This document shows, piece by piece, positions 1-7,107 of a stretch of DNA of 13,861 nucleotides. This DNA is from Saccoglossus kowalevskii (taxonomy: Eukaryota; Hemichordata; Enteropneusta; Harrimaniidae). The notes under the pieces were generated by a model. The model was given only the letters and a program-made list of their open reading frames with translations. It searched no databases and was not told where the DNA came from. Position 1 is the first letter of the stretch, and each line of letters opens with the position of its first letter. A program made the translations under genes and the position numbers. The DNA lies in NCBI RefSeq assembly GCF_000003605.2, contig NW_003109570.1, positions 1-13,861 of the forward strand, written 5' to 3'.

Positions 1-1252
1 AATACTTACCAATGAATGAAGGTGGGCAAGGTCTCGTGGATCTCTCATCCCGCATCGCTGCCTACCACCTTCAATATCTACAACAATATCTATACTCTGA
101 ATCGGAGCATCCATGTTTTTGGTTTACTGATTTTTTCCTGCAAAATGTCAAAAACTTGAGGTACGGTAAACAAATATTCGCAACAACTGTGAGTAAAAGC
201 AATGAAAACACGCCTATCCTTTATCAAGAACTCATGTTATTGTGGTCGTAATTGCCTTGGAAGAGAATAGAAGATCCGTCCAACTACCATGATGTATCTG
301 AGGAACCGTTATTATTTAATCCACTTATAAGACACCATCTGAGTGGTTTACCATTAAACATGCGACATTTCATTGAGGCCGGCATCACTAAAGTAGGCCA
401 GTTAATCGACAATGGAAGGTGACTGGATAACGACACCATTCATCGTCAAGTGCCTATATACTCCAAACGTGTGTTGTTTTAGCGATGGGCGTTATTATGA
501 GAGCTATACCTGAAAAATGGAAAAGGATAATCGAAAATACTTTTGATACACACGTGCAAGTCAACAATCCAAAATACTATTTTGATATTATATATAAAGA
601 AGACGATCGAGATCTCCTGCTAAACTGTCCGTTATATAAACTTGAAAAAGGGTCCATATATAAATGACTTGTTACTCTACAATACATTAAACACCAAAAC
701 ACGCAACAAAATACGATATGGCATGAAATACTATTGTTTCCCTTAGATATTACACCTAACTTTGGTAATTGCTATCTGCCACCCATATTAAAAAAAGATG
801 GTGACCTACAGTGGCGCCTAATCCACGGCGCATATCCCACTAGCAGGTTTTTACTAAGTTCTCGTATCAGACACAGATAAATACCCTTTTTGTGACGAGG
901 TCGATGACCTGGTGCACATATTCATTGAATGCAGTCGGCTTGCTTTTGTTCATCTCACTCTCAAAAGGATCGTCAAACTAGTACTGGATTCGAATACTGG
1001 TATTCCTTTGGATTGGTACATATTCGGTCCACCGCCACAGTAACAGACGGGAAACTCCCAACTGCCGCGGAAATTACATAGGGACCAACTTTACCAACAG
1101 TTGAATTAATACTGGGTTATATATTGACCACGGACATTGCCTTCTATTCGGACAATACTTTAACACTCATTAAGAGGCCACACACAGAGCGTGTATGTCA
1201 CCGTTTTTTGTATATACAATTGCAAAGCGTGTATTCTAGTATATATTTTTAG
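1..1252 (+). pseudogene. LINE ORF2 C-terminal region, decayed (Tx1/L1-like non-LTR retrotransposon)
   Basis: This is the end of a LINE second reading frame, after the reverse-transcriptase core, which lies off the window. Frame 3 from the left edge reads LPMNEGGQGLVDLSSRIAAY, the conserved 'GGQGL-D--SR-AA' segment that follows the RT domain in Tx1/L1-type ORF2 proteins, then a block with EEPLLFNPLI and ITKVGQLID. After a frameshift near 475-485, the frame from 485 continues through AIPEKWKRII to DLQWRLIHGAYPTSRFLL (about 808-861), the 'WR-HGA-PT' motif. A second shift leads to YPFCDEVDDLVHIFIEC at 882-932, the terminal Cys/His motif; the usual first Cys is Tyr here. The last frame ends at TAG 1250-1252. 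In-frame stops at 249, 421, 480, 665, 876 and 1041 plus the shifts show it is dead. The family call rests on motif memory; the clade (Tx1 rather than another L1-like group) is less certain. Confidence 0.85.
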
Positions 1253-1448
1253 TCTTGCGCACATGCTTAGCTACCGATAGTTGACAATGCATGACGTATT
1301 TTAAAGATATTGATAAAAACTATATACATATACTTTTTATGTAAGTATCTATATTTATTAATTACTATTTTGACCTTTATCGTAAATTTGCAATGTATTT
1401 TTTAACATAGATGAACTGTATACTTTACAACTGAGAAATAAAAAGAGA
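1253..1448 (+). mobile_element. 3' untranslated end of the left LINE
   Basis: AT-rich, non-coding DNA follows the last ORF2 stop and runs to the first base that matches the 5S spacer (GTACATACC, 1449). An AATAAA signal lies at 1437-1442, only six bases before that junction. There is no long poly(A) tail. I see no other gene here. The junction is placed by comparing 1449-1523 with the spacers between later 5S genes. Confidence 0.65.
1437..1442 (+). promoter_or_regulatory. AATAAA polyadenylation signal of the left LINE
   Basis: A canonical hexamer sits near the end of the LINE 3' region, six bases before the 5S spacer sequence begins. The closeness suggests that the true element end, or a deletion, lies here. 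Confidence 0.5.
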
Positions 1449-1523
1449 GTACATACCAACTTTTTCCCAGGAATTGTTTCCTAGCCGAAGTATTAAACTG
1501 CATCCAATTCCAACGAATATACA

Positions 1524-1643
1524 GCCTACTGCCAAACCATTGCAGAGTACACCAGTTTTCGTCCGATCACTGAAGTTAAGCTGCATCGAGCGTGGTTAGT
1601 ACTTGCATGGGAGGCCTGCTGGGAATACCACGTGCAGTAGGCT
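1524..1643 (+). rRNA. 5S rRNA gene, unit 1
   Basis: Full length, 120 nt, with both helix I strands intact. It carries A24G, C35T, G66A, A91G and G94T; A91G and G94T fall in the box C promoter region. It is the first gene after the left LINE. Confidence 0.93.
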
Positions 1644-1738
1644 ATCAACATTTTTATTCCACCATACATACTAACGTTTTCCCGGGATTTTTTGCCTAGC
1701 CGAAGTATTAAATTACATCCAATTCCGACGAATATTCA

Positions 1739-1858
1739 CCCTACTGCCAAACCATTGAAGAGTACACCAGTACTAGTCCGATGACTGTAGTTAAGCTGCA
1801 TCGGGCGTGGTTAGTACTTGCATGGTAGACCTCCTGGGAATGCCACGTGCAGTAGGCT
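1739..1858 (+). rRNA. 5S rRNA gene, unit 2 (divergent)
   Basis: Full length, but with G1C, C20A, A24G, T34A, C37A, C46G and A50T among other changes. G1C breaks the outer helix I pair and C20A breaks helix II. Probably not functional. Confidence 0.9.
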
Positions 1859-1954
1859 TATCAACATTTTTATTCCACCGTACTTACTATCTTTTTCCCT
1901 TGATTTTATGCCTAGCCCAAACATTAATTGACATCCAATTCCGACGAAAATTCA

Positions 1955-2074
1955 GCCTACTGACAAACCATTGCAGAATACACCAGTTCTCATCCGATCA
2001 CTCAAGTTAAGCTGCATCGGGCGTGGTTAGTACTTGCCTGGGAGACTGGCTGGGAATACCACGTGCAGTAGGCT
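1955..2074 (+). rRNA. 5S rRNA gene, unit 3
   Basis: Full length. C9A, G38A, G49C, A84C and C93T differ from the majority. It is followed after 16 nt by a truncated copy; units 3-5 match units 19-21 closely. Confidence 0.93.
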
Positions 2075-2090
2075 GATGAACTTTTTTATT

Positions 2091-2192
2091 GCAGAACACA
2101 CCAGTTCTTGTCCGATCACTGAAGTTAAGCTGCATCGGGCGTGGTTAGTACTTGCATGGGAGACCGACTGGGAATGCCACGTGCAGTAGGCT
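2091..2192 (+). pseudogene. 5'-truncated 5S copy, unit 4 (nt 19-120)
   Basis: This copy lacks nt 1-18 and lies 16 nt after unit 3. The 5' strand of helix I is gone, while the internal promoter region is present. It has T25C and C37T, the 'CAGTTCTTGTCC' sub-type shared with units 20, 25, 37 and 43. Confidence 0.92.
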
Positions 2193-2288
2193 CATCAACA
2201 TTTTTATTCCACATTACATACTAAATTTTTCCTATTATTTTTTGCCTAGCCGTAGCATTAAATGACATCCACTTCCGACAAATATTCA

Positions 2289-2353
2289 GCCTACTGCCAA
2301 ACCATTCAGAATACACCAGTTCTCGTCGGATCAGTGAAGTTAAGCTGCATGCT
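2289..2353 (+). pseudogene. 5S copy with 54-nt internal deletion, unit 5
   Basis: The sequence follows unit 21 up to CTGCAT (nt 63, 2350) and then jumps to GCT and the next spacer, losing the 3' half including box C. G19 is also missing, as in unit 21. The spacer that follows belongs to a different sub-family, so the break looks like an illegitimate crossover. Confidence 0.9.
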
Positions 2354-2448
2354 TCTCAACATTTTTATTCCACCGTACATACCAACTTTTTCCCGGGATT
2401 TTTTCCATACCGATGCGTTAAACGACATGCAATTCCGACGAATATTCA

Positions 2449-2567
2449 GCCTACTGTCAAACCATTGCAGAACACACCAGTTCTCGTTTGATCACTGAAT
2501 TTATGCTACATCGGCGTGGTTAATACTTGCTTGGGAGACCGGCTGAGAATACCACGTGCAGTAGGCT
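2449..2567 (+). rRNA. 5S rRNA gene, unit 6 (divergent)
   Basis: 119 nt. It has C9T and T25C as in units 32 and 53, changes in the AAGTTAAGC core (reads AATTTATGC), one G missing near nt 65-67, and A84T. The damage to the box A region argues for a pseudogene. Confidence 0.88.
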
Positions 2568-2663
2568 CATCAACATTTTTATTCCACATTACATACTAAC
2601 TTTTACCCATGATTTTTTGCCTAGCCATAACATTAAATGACATCCAATTCCGACGAATATTCA

Positions 2664-2783
2664 GCCTACTGCCAAACCATTGCAGAGTACACCAGTTCTC
2701 GTCCGACCACTGAGGTTAAGCTGCATCGGGCGTGGTTAGTACTTGCATGGGAGACCTGCTGGGAATGCCACGTGCAGTAGGCT
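2664..2783 (+). rRNA. 5S rRNA gene, unit 7
   Basis: Full length with A24G, T44C, A51G, G94T and A104G. It is the first member of a three-gene block (units 7-9) repeated as units 10-12. Confidence 0.93.
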
Positions 2784-2791
2784 TATCAACA

Positions 2792-2796
2792 TTTTT
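2792..2796 (+). terminator. RNA polymerase III T5 terminator (representative, after unit 7)
   Basis: A TTTTT run begins nine nt after the last gene base (CATCAACATTTTTATT pattern) and recurs after almost every copy. Four or more T on the coding strand stop Pol III. Confidence 0.75.
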
Positions 2797-2879
2797 ATTC
2801 CACCGTACATACTATCTTTTTCCCTTGATTATTTGCCTAGCCGAAATATTAATTGAAATCTAATTCCAACGAATATTCA

Positions 2880-2999
2880 GCCTACTGCCAAACCATTGCA
2901 GAATACACCAGTTCTCCTCCGATCACTGAAGTTAAGCCGCATCGGGCATGGTTAGGACTTGCACGGGAGACCGGCTGGGAATACCACGTGCAGTAGGCC
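2880..2999 (+). rRNA. 5S rRNA gene, unit 8
   Basis: Full length. G38C, T59C, G69A, T77G, T85C and T120C mark the 'CCGCATCGGGCATGG' sub-type shared in part with units 11, 46 and 56. T59C breaks one helix II pair. Confidence 0.92.
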
Positions 3000-3095
3000 C
3001 ATCAACATTTTTATTCCACATTACATTCTAACTTTTTCCCATGATTTTTTGCCTAGACGAAGCATTAAATGACATACAATTCGGACGAATATTCA

Positions 3096-3208
3096 GCCTA
3101 CTGCCAAACCATTGCAGAATACACCAGTTCTTGACTGATCACTGAAGTTAAGCTGCATCCGGCGTGGTTGCATGGGAGACCTGCCTGGAATACCATGTGC
3201 ATTAGGCT
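3096..3208 (+). pseudogene. 5S copy with 7-nt deletion, unit 9
   Basis: 113 nt. GTGGTTGCATGGG replaces the usual sequence, so seven bases around nt 75-81 are missing from the helix IV/V arm. G114T breaks a helix I pair. Probably non-functional. Confidence 0.9.
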
Positions 3209-3304
3209 CATCAACATTTTTATTCCACCGTACATACTAACTATTTTTCGGGATTTTTTGCCTAGCCGAAGTATTAAATTACATTCAATTCCGACGAATA
3301 TTCA

Positions 3305-3424
3305 GCCTACTGCCAAACCATTGCAGAATACAGCAGTTCTCGTCCGATCACTGAAGTTAAGCTGCATCGGGCGTGGTTAGTACTTGCATGGGAGGCCTGT
3401 TGGGAATGCCACGTGCACTAGGCT
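3305..3424 (+). rRNA. 5S rRNA gene, unit 10
   Basis: Full length with C29G, A91G, G94T, C96T, A104G and G114C. It is the counterpart of unit 7, 641 bp downstream. Confidence 0.92.
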
Positions 3425-3520
3425 TATCAACATTTTTATTCCACCGTACATACTATCTATTTCCCTTGATTTTTTGCCTAGCCGAAACATTAATTGAAAT
3501 CCAATTCCGACATATATTCA

Positions 3521-3640
3521 GGCTACTGCCAAACCATTTCAGAATACACCAGTTCTCGTCCGATCACTGAAGTTAAGCCGCATCAGGCATGGTTAGGACT
3601 TGCACGGGAGACCGGCTGAGAATACCACGTGCAGTAGGCC
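3521..3640 (+). rRNA. 5S rRNA gene, unit 11
   Basis: Full length; counterpart of unit 8 with T59C, G69A, T77G, T85C and T120C, plus C2G, G19T, G65A and G99A. Helix I and helix II each lose a pair. Confidence 0.9.
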
Positions 3641-3736
3641 CATCAACATTTTTATTCCACATTTCATTCTAACTTTTTGCCATGATTTTTTGCCCAGACG
3701 AAGCATTAAATGACATACAATTCGGGCGAATATTCA

Positions 3737-3849
3737 GCCTACTGCCAAACCATTGCAGAATACTCCAGTTCTCGTCCGATCACTGAAGTTAAGATGCATC
3801 GGTCGTGGTTGCATGGGAGACCGGCCTGGATAACCATGTGCATTAGGCT
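3737..3849 (+). pseudogene. 5S copy with 7-nt deletion, unit 12
   Basis: 113 nt with the same seven-base loss as unit 9, 641 bp upstream. It also has A28T, C58A, G67T and a 3' helix I strand reading GCATTAGGC. Confidence 0.9.
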
Positions 3850-3945
3850 CATCAACATTTTTATTCCACCGTACATACTATCTATTTCCCTTGATTTTTT
3901 GCCCAGACGAAGCATTAAATGACATACAATTCGGGCGAATATTCA

Positions 3946-4065
3946 GCCTACTGCCAAACCATTTCAGAATACACCAGTTCTCGTCCGATCACTGAAGTTA
4001 AGCCGCATCAGGCATGGTTAGGACTTGCATTGGAGAACGGCTGGGAATACTACGTGCAGTAGGCT
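3946..4065 (+). rRNA. 5S rRNA gene, unit 13
   Basis: Full length. G19T, T59C, G65A, G69A and T77G resemble unit 11, while the 3' part (ATTGGAGAACGG, TACTACGTGC) matches unit 47. It looks like a mosaic of two sub-types. Confidence 0.9.
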
Positions 4066-4159
4066 GATGAACATTTTTATTTCTCCGTTCACTAACTTTT
4101 TTTCATGATTTTTTGCCTAGCCGAAGCATTAAATGTCATCCAATTCCGACGAATTTTCA

Positions 4160-4278
4160 GCCTACTGACAAACCATTGCAGAATACACCAGTTCTCGTCC
4201 GATCACTGAAGTTAAGCTCATCGGACGTGGTTAGTACTTGCATGGGAGACCGGCTGAGAATATCACGTGCAGTAGGCT
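4160..4278 (+). rRNA. 5S-like copy, unit 14 (helix II variant)
   Basis: 119 nt. GCTCATCGGACGTGG replaces GCTGCATCGGGCGTGG, removing the nt 58-62 strand that pairs with TGCAG at 18-22. C9A is present. A full-length but structurally doubtful gene. Confidence 0.87.
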
Positions 4279-4374
4279 GATGAACATTTTTATTCCACCG
4301 TACTTACTAACTTTTTTCCATGATTTTTTGCCTAACCGAAGCATTAAATGACATCCAATTGCGACGAATATTCA

Positions 4375-4493
4375 GCCTACTGCCAAACCATTGCAGAATA
4401 CACCAGTTCTCGTCTGATCACTGAAGTTAAGCTAACCGGACGTGGTTAGTACTTGCTTGGGAGACCGGCTGAGAATATCACGTGCAGTAGGCT
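4375..4493 (+). rRNA. 5S-like copy, unit 15 (helix II variant)
   Basis: 119 nt. GCTAACCGGACGTGG again removes the helix II partner strand. Also A84T, and TATCACG where most copies have TACCACG. Confidence 0.87.
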
Positions 4494-4589
4494 TATCAAC
4501 ATTTTTATTCCACATTACATACAATCTTTTTCCCATGATTTTTTGCCTAGTCGTTGCAATAAATGACATCCAATTCCGACGAATATTCA

Positions 4590-4709
4590 GCCTACTGCCA
4601 CTCCATTTCAGAATACACCAGTTCTCGTCCGATCACTGAAGTTAAGATTAATCGGGCGTGGACAGTACTTGCATGAGAGACCGGCTGGGAATATCACGTG
4701 CAGTAGGCA
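4590..4709 (+). rRNA. 5S-like copy, unit 16 (divergent)
   Basis: 120 nt with clustered changes: CACTCCATTTCAG at the 5' side, AAGATTAATCGGG in place of AAGCTGCATCGGG, GGACAGTAC, and T120A. Helix II cannot form as usual. Confidence 0.85.
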
Positions 4710-4805
4710 CATTAACATTGTTATTCCACCGTACATACTAACTTTTTCCCGGAATTTTTTGCCTAGCCGAAGCATTAATTGTTAACCAATTCCGACGAAT
4801 TTTCA

Positions 4806-4924
4806 GCCTACTGACAAACCATTGCAGAATACACCAGTTCTAGTCTGATCACTGATGTTAAGCTCACCGGACGTGGTTATTACTTGCATGGGAGACCGGC
4901 TGAGAATACCACGTGCAATAGGCT
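4806..4924 (+). rRNA. 5S-like copy, unit 17 (helix II variant)
   Basis: 119 nt. It has GCTCACCGGACGTGG, C9A, TTATTAC for TTAGTAC and GCAATAGGC in the 3' helix I strand. It closely resembles unit 58. Confidence 0.87.
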
Positions 4925-5019
4925 CATCAACATTTTTATTTCACCGTACATACAAACTTTTTCCCATGATTTTTGCCTAGCTGAAGCATTAAATGTCAAC
5001 CAATTCGGACGAATATTCA

Positions 5020-5139
5020 GCCTACTGCCAGAGCATTGCAGAATACACCAGTTTTCGTCCGATCACTGAAGTTAAGCTGCATTGGGCGTGGTTAGTACTT
5101 GCATGGGAGACCGGCTGGGAATACCACGTGCATTAGGCT
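5020..5139 (+). rRNA. 5S rRNA gene, unit 18
   Basis: Full length. GAG replaces AAC at nt 12-14, with C35T, C64T and G114T. The core and box C match the majority. Confidence 0.92.
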
Positions 5140-5235
5140 CATCAACATTTTTATTCCACCGTACATACTAAGTTTTACCCGGGATTTTTTGCATAGCCGA
5201 TGTATTAAATTACATCCAATTCGGACGAATATCCA

Positions 5236-5355
5236 GCCTACTGCCAAACCATTGCAGAATACAGCAGTTCTCGTCCGATCACTGAAGTTAAGCTGCATCG
5301 GGCGTGGTTAGTACTTGCCTGGGAGACTGGCTGGGAATACCACGTGCAGTAGGCT
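5236..5355 (+). rRNA. 5S rRNA gene, unit 19
   Basis: Full length with C29G, A84C and C93T. The last two are shared with unit 3, its counterpart 3281 bp upstream. A truncated copy follows after a 16-nt linker. Confidence 0.94.
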
Positions 5356-5371
5356 GAAGAACTTTTTTATT

Positions 5372-5473
5372 GCAGAACACACCAGTTCTTGTCCGATCAC
5401 TGAAGTTAAGCTGCATCAGGCGTGGTTAGTACTTGCATGGGAGACCGACTGGGAATGCCACGTGCAGTAGGCT
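5372..5473 (+). pseudogene. 5'-truncated 5S copy, unit 20 (nt 19-120)
   Basis: 102 nt, lacking nt 1-18, with the same breakpoint and T25C/C37T marks as unit 4. GACCGACTGGG and GAATGCC are also shared with unit 4. Confidence 0.92.
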
Positions 5474-5569
5474 CATCAACATTTTTATTCCACATTACAT
5501 ACTAACTTTTTCCTATTATTCTTTGCCTAGCCGTAGCATTAAATGACATCCACTTCCGACAAATATTCA

Positions 5570-5688
5570 GCCTACTGCCAAACCATTCAGAATACACCAG
5601 TTCTCGTCGGATCAGTGAAGTTAAGCTGCATCGGGCGTGGTTACTACTTGCATGGGAGACCGGCTGGGAATACCACGTGCAGTAGGCT
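5570..5688 (+). rRNA. 5S rRNA gene, unit 21
   Basis: 119 nt: G19 is missing (CATTCAGA), with C41G, C47G and G76C. It keeps the 3' half that unit 5 has lost. A truncated copy follows after 16 nt. Confidence 0.92.
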
Positions 5689-5704
5689 GATGAACATTTT
5701 TATT

Positions 5705-5806
5705 GCAGAATACACCAGTTCTCATCCGATCACTGCAGTTAAGCCGCATAGGGCGTGGTTAGTTCTTGCACGGGAGACCGGCTGGGAATACCTCGTGCAG
5801 TAGGCT
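5705..5806 (+). pseudogene. 5'-truncated 5S copy, unit 22 (nt 19-120)
   Basis: 102 nt. This is the second truncated sub-type: CACTGCAGTTAAGCCGCA, TTAGTTCTTGCACGGG (A78T, T85C). It shares these marks with units 35 and 40. Confidence 0.92.
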
Positions 5807-5903
5807 CATCAACATTTTTATTCCACATTACATACTAACTTTTTCCTATGATTTTTTTGCCTAGACGAAGCACTAAATGACATACAATTTGGACGAATAT
5901 TCA

Positions 5904-6023
5904 GCCTACTGCCAAACCATTGCAGAATACACCAGTTCTCGTCCGATCACTGAAGTTAAGCTGCATCGGGCGTGGTTAGTACTTGCATGGGAGACCGGCT
6001 GGGAATACCACGTGCATTAGGCT
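5904..6023 (+). rRNA. 5S rRNA gene, unit 23 (near majority sequence)
   Basis: Full length and identical to the majority sequence except G114T, which disrupts one helix I pair (C6 opposite T114). A good candidate for an active or recently active gene. Confidence 0.96.
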
Positions 6024-6068
6024 CATCAACATTTTTTTTCCACCGTACATACTAAGTTTTACCCGGGA

Positions 6069-6074
6069 TTTTTT
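6069..6074 (+). terminator. Second T run in the spacer (representative, before unit 24)
   Basis: A T6 run in GGGATTTTTTGC lies mid-spacer, 46-51 bp before the gene. It recurs in most spacers, up to T10-T11 at about 8792 and 9898, and could act as a fail-safe terminator. Confidence 0.45.
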
Positions 6075-6087
6075 GCATAGCCGATGT

Positions 6088-6094
6088 ATTAAAT
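6088..6094 (+). promoter_or_regulatory. TATA-like upstream box of the 5S genes (representative, unit 24)
   Basis: ATTAAAT occupies -32 to -26 before unit 24. The same place in other spacers reads ATTAAAT or ATTAATT. An AT-rich box near -28 is known to help position RNA polymerase III on 5S genes of several eukaryotes. The role here is inferred from position and conservation. Confidence 0.55.
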
Positions 6095-6119
6095 TACATC
6101 CAATTCGGACGAATGTCCA

Positions 6120-6239
6120 GCCTACTGCAAAACCATTGCAGAATACACCAGTTCTCGTCCGATCACTGAAGTTAAGCTGCATCGGGCGTGGTTAGTACTT
6201 GCATGGGAGACCGGCTGGGAATACCACGTGCAGTAGGCT
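6120..6239 (+). rRNA. 5S rRNA gene, unit 24 (best intact copy)
   Basis: The component of the large ribosomal subunit made by RNA polymerase III. This 120-nt copy differs from the majority only at C10A, outside helix I. Helix I (GCCTACTGC with GCAGTAGGC), helix II (TGCAG with CTGCA) and helix V (CGTGG with CCACG) all pair perfectly. Compared with the common animal sequence, the arm around ATGGGAGACC has GC/GC in place of GG/CC, a compensated change. An upstream ATTAAAT box at 6088-6094 and internal promoter sequence are present. This is the copy most likely to be functional. Confidence 0.97.
6169..6216 (+). promoter_or_regulatory. Internal control region of 5S (representative, unit 24)
   Basis: By analogy with animal 5S genes, box A (about nt 50-64), the intermediate element and box C (about nt 80-97) lie here and bind TFIIIA. 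The stretches AAGTTAAGC and ATGGGAGACC are the recognisable conserved blocks. Truncated copies keep this region. Confidence 0.7.
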
Positions 6240-6255
6240 GATGAACTTTTTTATT

Positions 6256-6357
6256 GCAGAACACACCAGTTCTTGTCCGATCACTGAAGTTAAGCTGCAT
6301 CGGGCGTGGTTAGTACTTGCATGGGAGACCGGCTGGGAATACCACGTGCAGTAGGCT
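6256..6357 (+). pseudogene. 5'-truncated 5S copy, unit 25 (nt 19-120)
   Basis: 102 nt, the T25C/C37T sub-type, otherwise like the majority. It lies 16 nt after unit 24. Its 3' two thirds, including box A and box C, look intact. Confidence 0.92.
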
Positions 6358-6455
6358 CATCAACATTTTTATTCCACATTACATACTAACTTTTACCCAA
6401 ATTTTTTTTTGCCTAGCCGTAGCATTAAATGACATCCAATTCCGACGAATATTCA

Positions 6456-6576
6456 GCCTACTGCCAAACCATTGCAGAATACACCAGTTCTCGTCGGATC
6501 ACTGAAGTTAAGCTGCATCGGGCGTGGTTAGTACCTGCATATTGAGACATGCTGAGAATACCACGTGCAGTAGGCT
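6456..6576 (+). rRNA. 5S rRNA gene, unit 26 (mosaic)
   Basis: 121 nt. The 5' part with C41G matches unit 44. The 3' part (GTACCTGCAT, GACATGCTGAGAA) matches unit 53, so the copy is a mosaic. An extra base and ATT for GGG at nt 86-88 disturb the loop. Confidence 0.9.
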
Positions 6577-6672
6577 CATCAACTTTTTCATTCCACATTA
6601 TATACTAACTTTTACCCATGATTTTTTGCCTAGCCGTAGCATTAAATGACATCCAATTCCGACGAATACTCA

Positions 6673-6791
6673 GCCTACTGCCAAACCATTGCAGAATACA
6701 CCAGTTCTCGTCCGATCACTGAAGTTAAGCAGCACCGGCGTGGTTAGTACTTGCATGGGAGACCTGCTGGGAATGCTACGTGCAGTAGGCT
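6673..6791 (+). rRNA. 5S rRNA gene, unit 27
   Basis: 119 nt. AAGCAGCACCGGCGTGG replaces the usual core, weakening helix II, with G94T, A104G and C106T. Shared with unit 55 over the same stretch. Confidence 0.89.
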
Positions 6792-6887
6792 TATCAACAT
6801 TTTTATTCCACCGTACATTCTATCTTTTTCCCTTGATTTTTTGCCTAGCCGAAACATTAATTGAAATCCAATTCCAACGAATATTCA

Positions 6888-7011
6888 GCCTACTGCCAAA
6901 CCATTGCAGAATACACCAGTTCACGTCCGATCACTGAAGTTAAGCTGCATCGGGCGTGCATCGGGCGTGGTTGCATGGGAGACCGGCCTGGAATACCACG
7001 TGCAGTAGGCT
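6888..7011 (+). pseudogene. 5S copy with 11-nt duplication and 7-nt deletion, unit 28
   Basis: 124 nt. GCATCGGGCGT is repeated twice in direct tandem (about 6947-6968) and the copy also has the seven-base loss at nt 75-81. The duplicated block adds a second helix V 5' strand. Non-functional. Confidence 0.92.
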
Positions 7012-7107
7012 CATCAACATTTTTATTCCACATTACATACTAACTTTTACCCATAATTTTTTGCCTAGCCGTAGCATTAAATGACATGCAATTCCGACGA
7101 ATCTTCA

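Larger units (their letters stand above)
1955..2350 (+). repeat. Higher-order repeat copy: units 3-5 (partner 5236-5631)
   Basis: This block of full gene, truncated gene and the 5' half of a third matches units 19-21 with a constant offset of 3281 bp, including shared A84C, C93T and the missing G19. The match ends at 2350, where unit 5 is deleted. Confidence 0.85.
2664..3945 (+). repeat. Higher-order repeat: units 7-9 duplicated as units 10-12 (641-bp period)
   Basis: Unit starts 2664/3305, 2880/3521 and 3096/3737 are all offset by 641 bp. Sub-type marks (A91G in unit 10 apart) and spacer types agree in order: G94T gene, GGCATGG gene, 7-nt-deletion gene. The spacer after unit 12 differs from that after unit 9, marking the end of the match. 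Confidence 0.85.
5236..5631 (+). repeat. Higher-order repeat copy: units 19-21 (partner 1955-2350)
   Basis: Partner of the units 3-5 block. Unit 21 keeps the 3' half missing in unit 5. Confidence 0.85.
5570..6500 (+). repeat. Higher-order repeat copy: units 21-26 (partner 9067-9998)
   Basis: Six consecutive copies (full, truncated, full, full, truncated, full) match units 39-44 at a constant offset of 3497-3498 bp, with the same truncated sub-types in the same order. Unit 26 leaves the match in its 3' half. Confidence 0.85.

Noticed and set aside
485-667. Separate small gene of 60 codons
   Set aside because: It is one frame of the broken LINE ORF2; homologous sequence continues beyond its stop and before its start.
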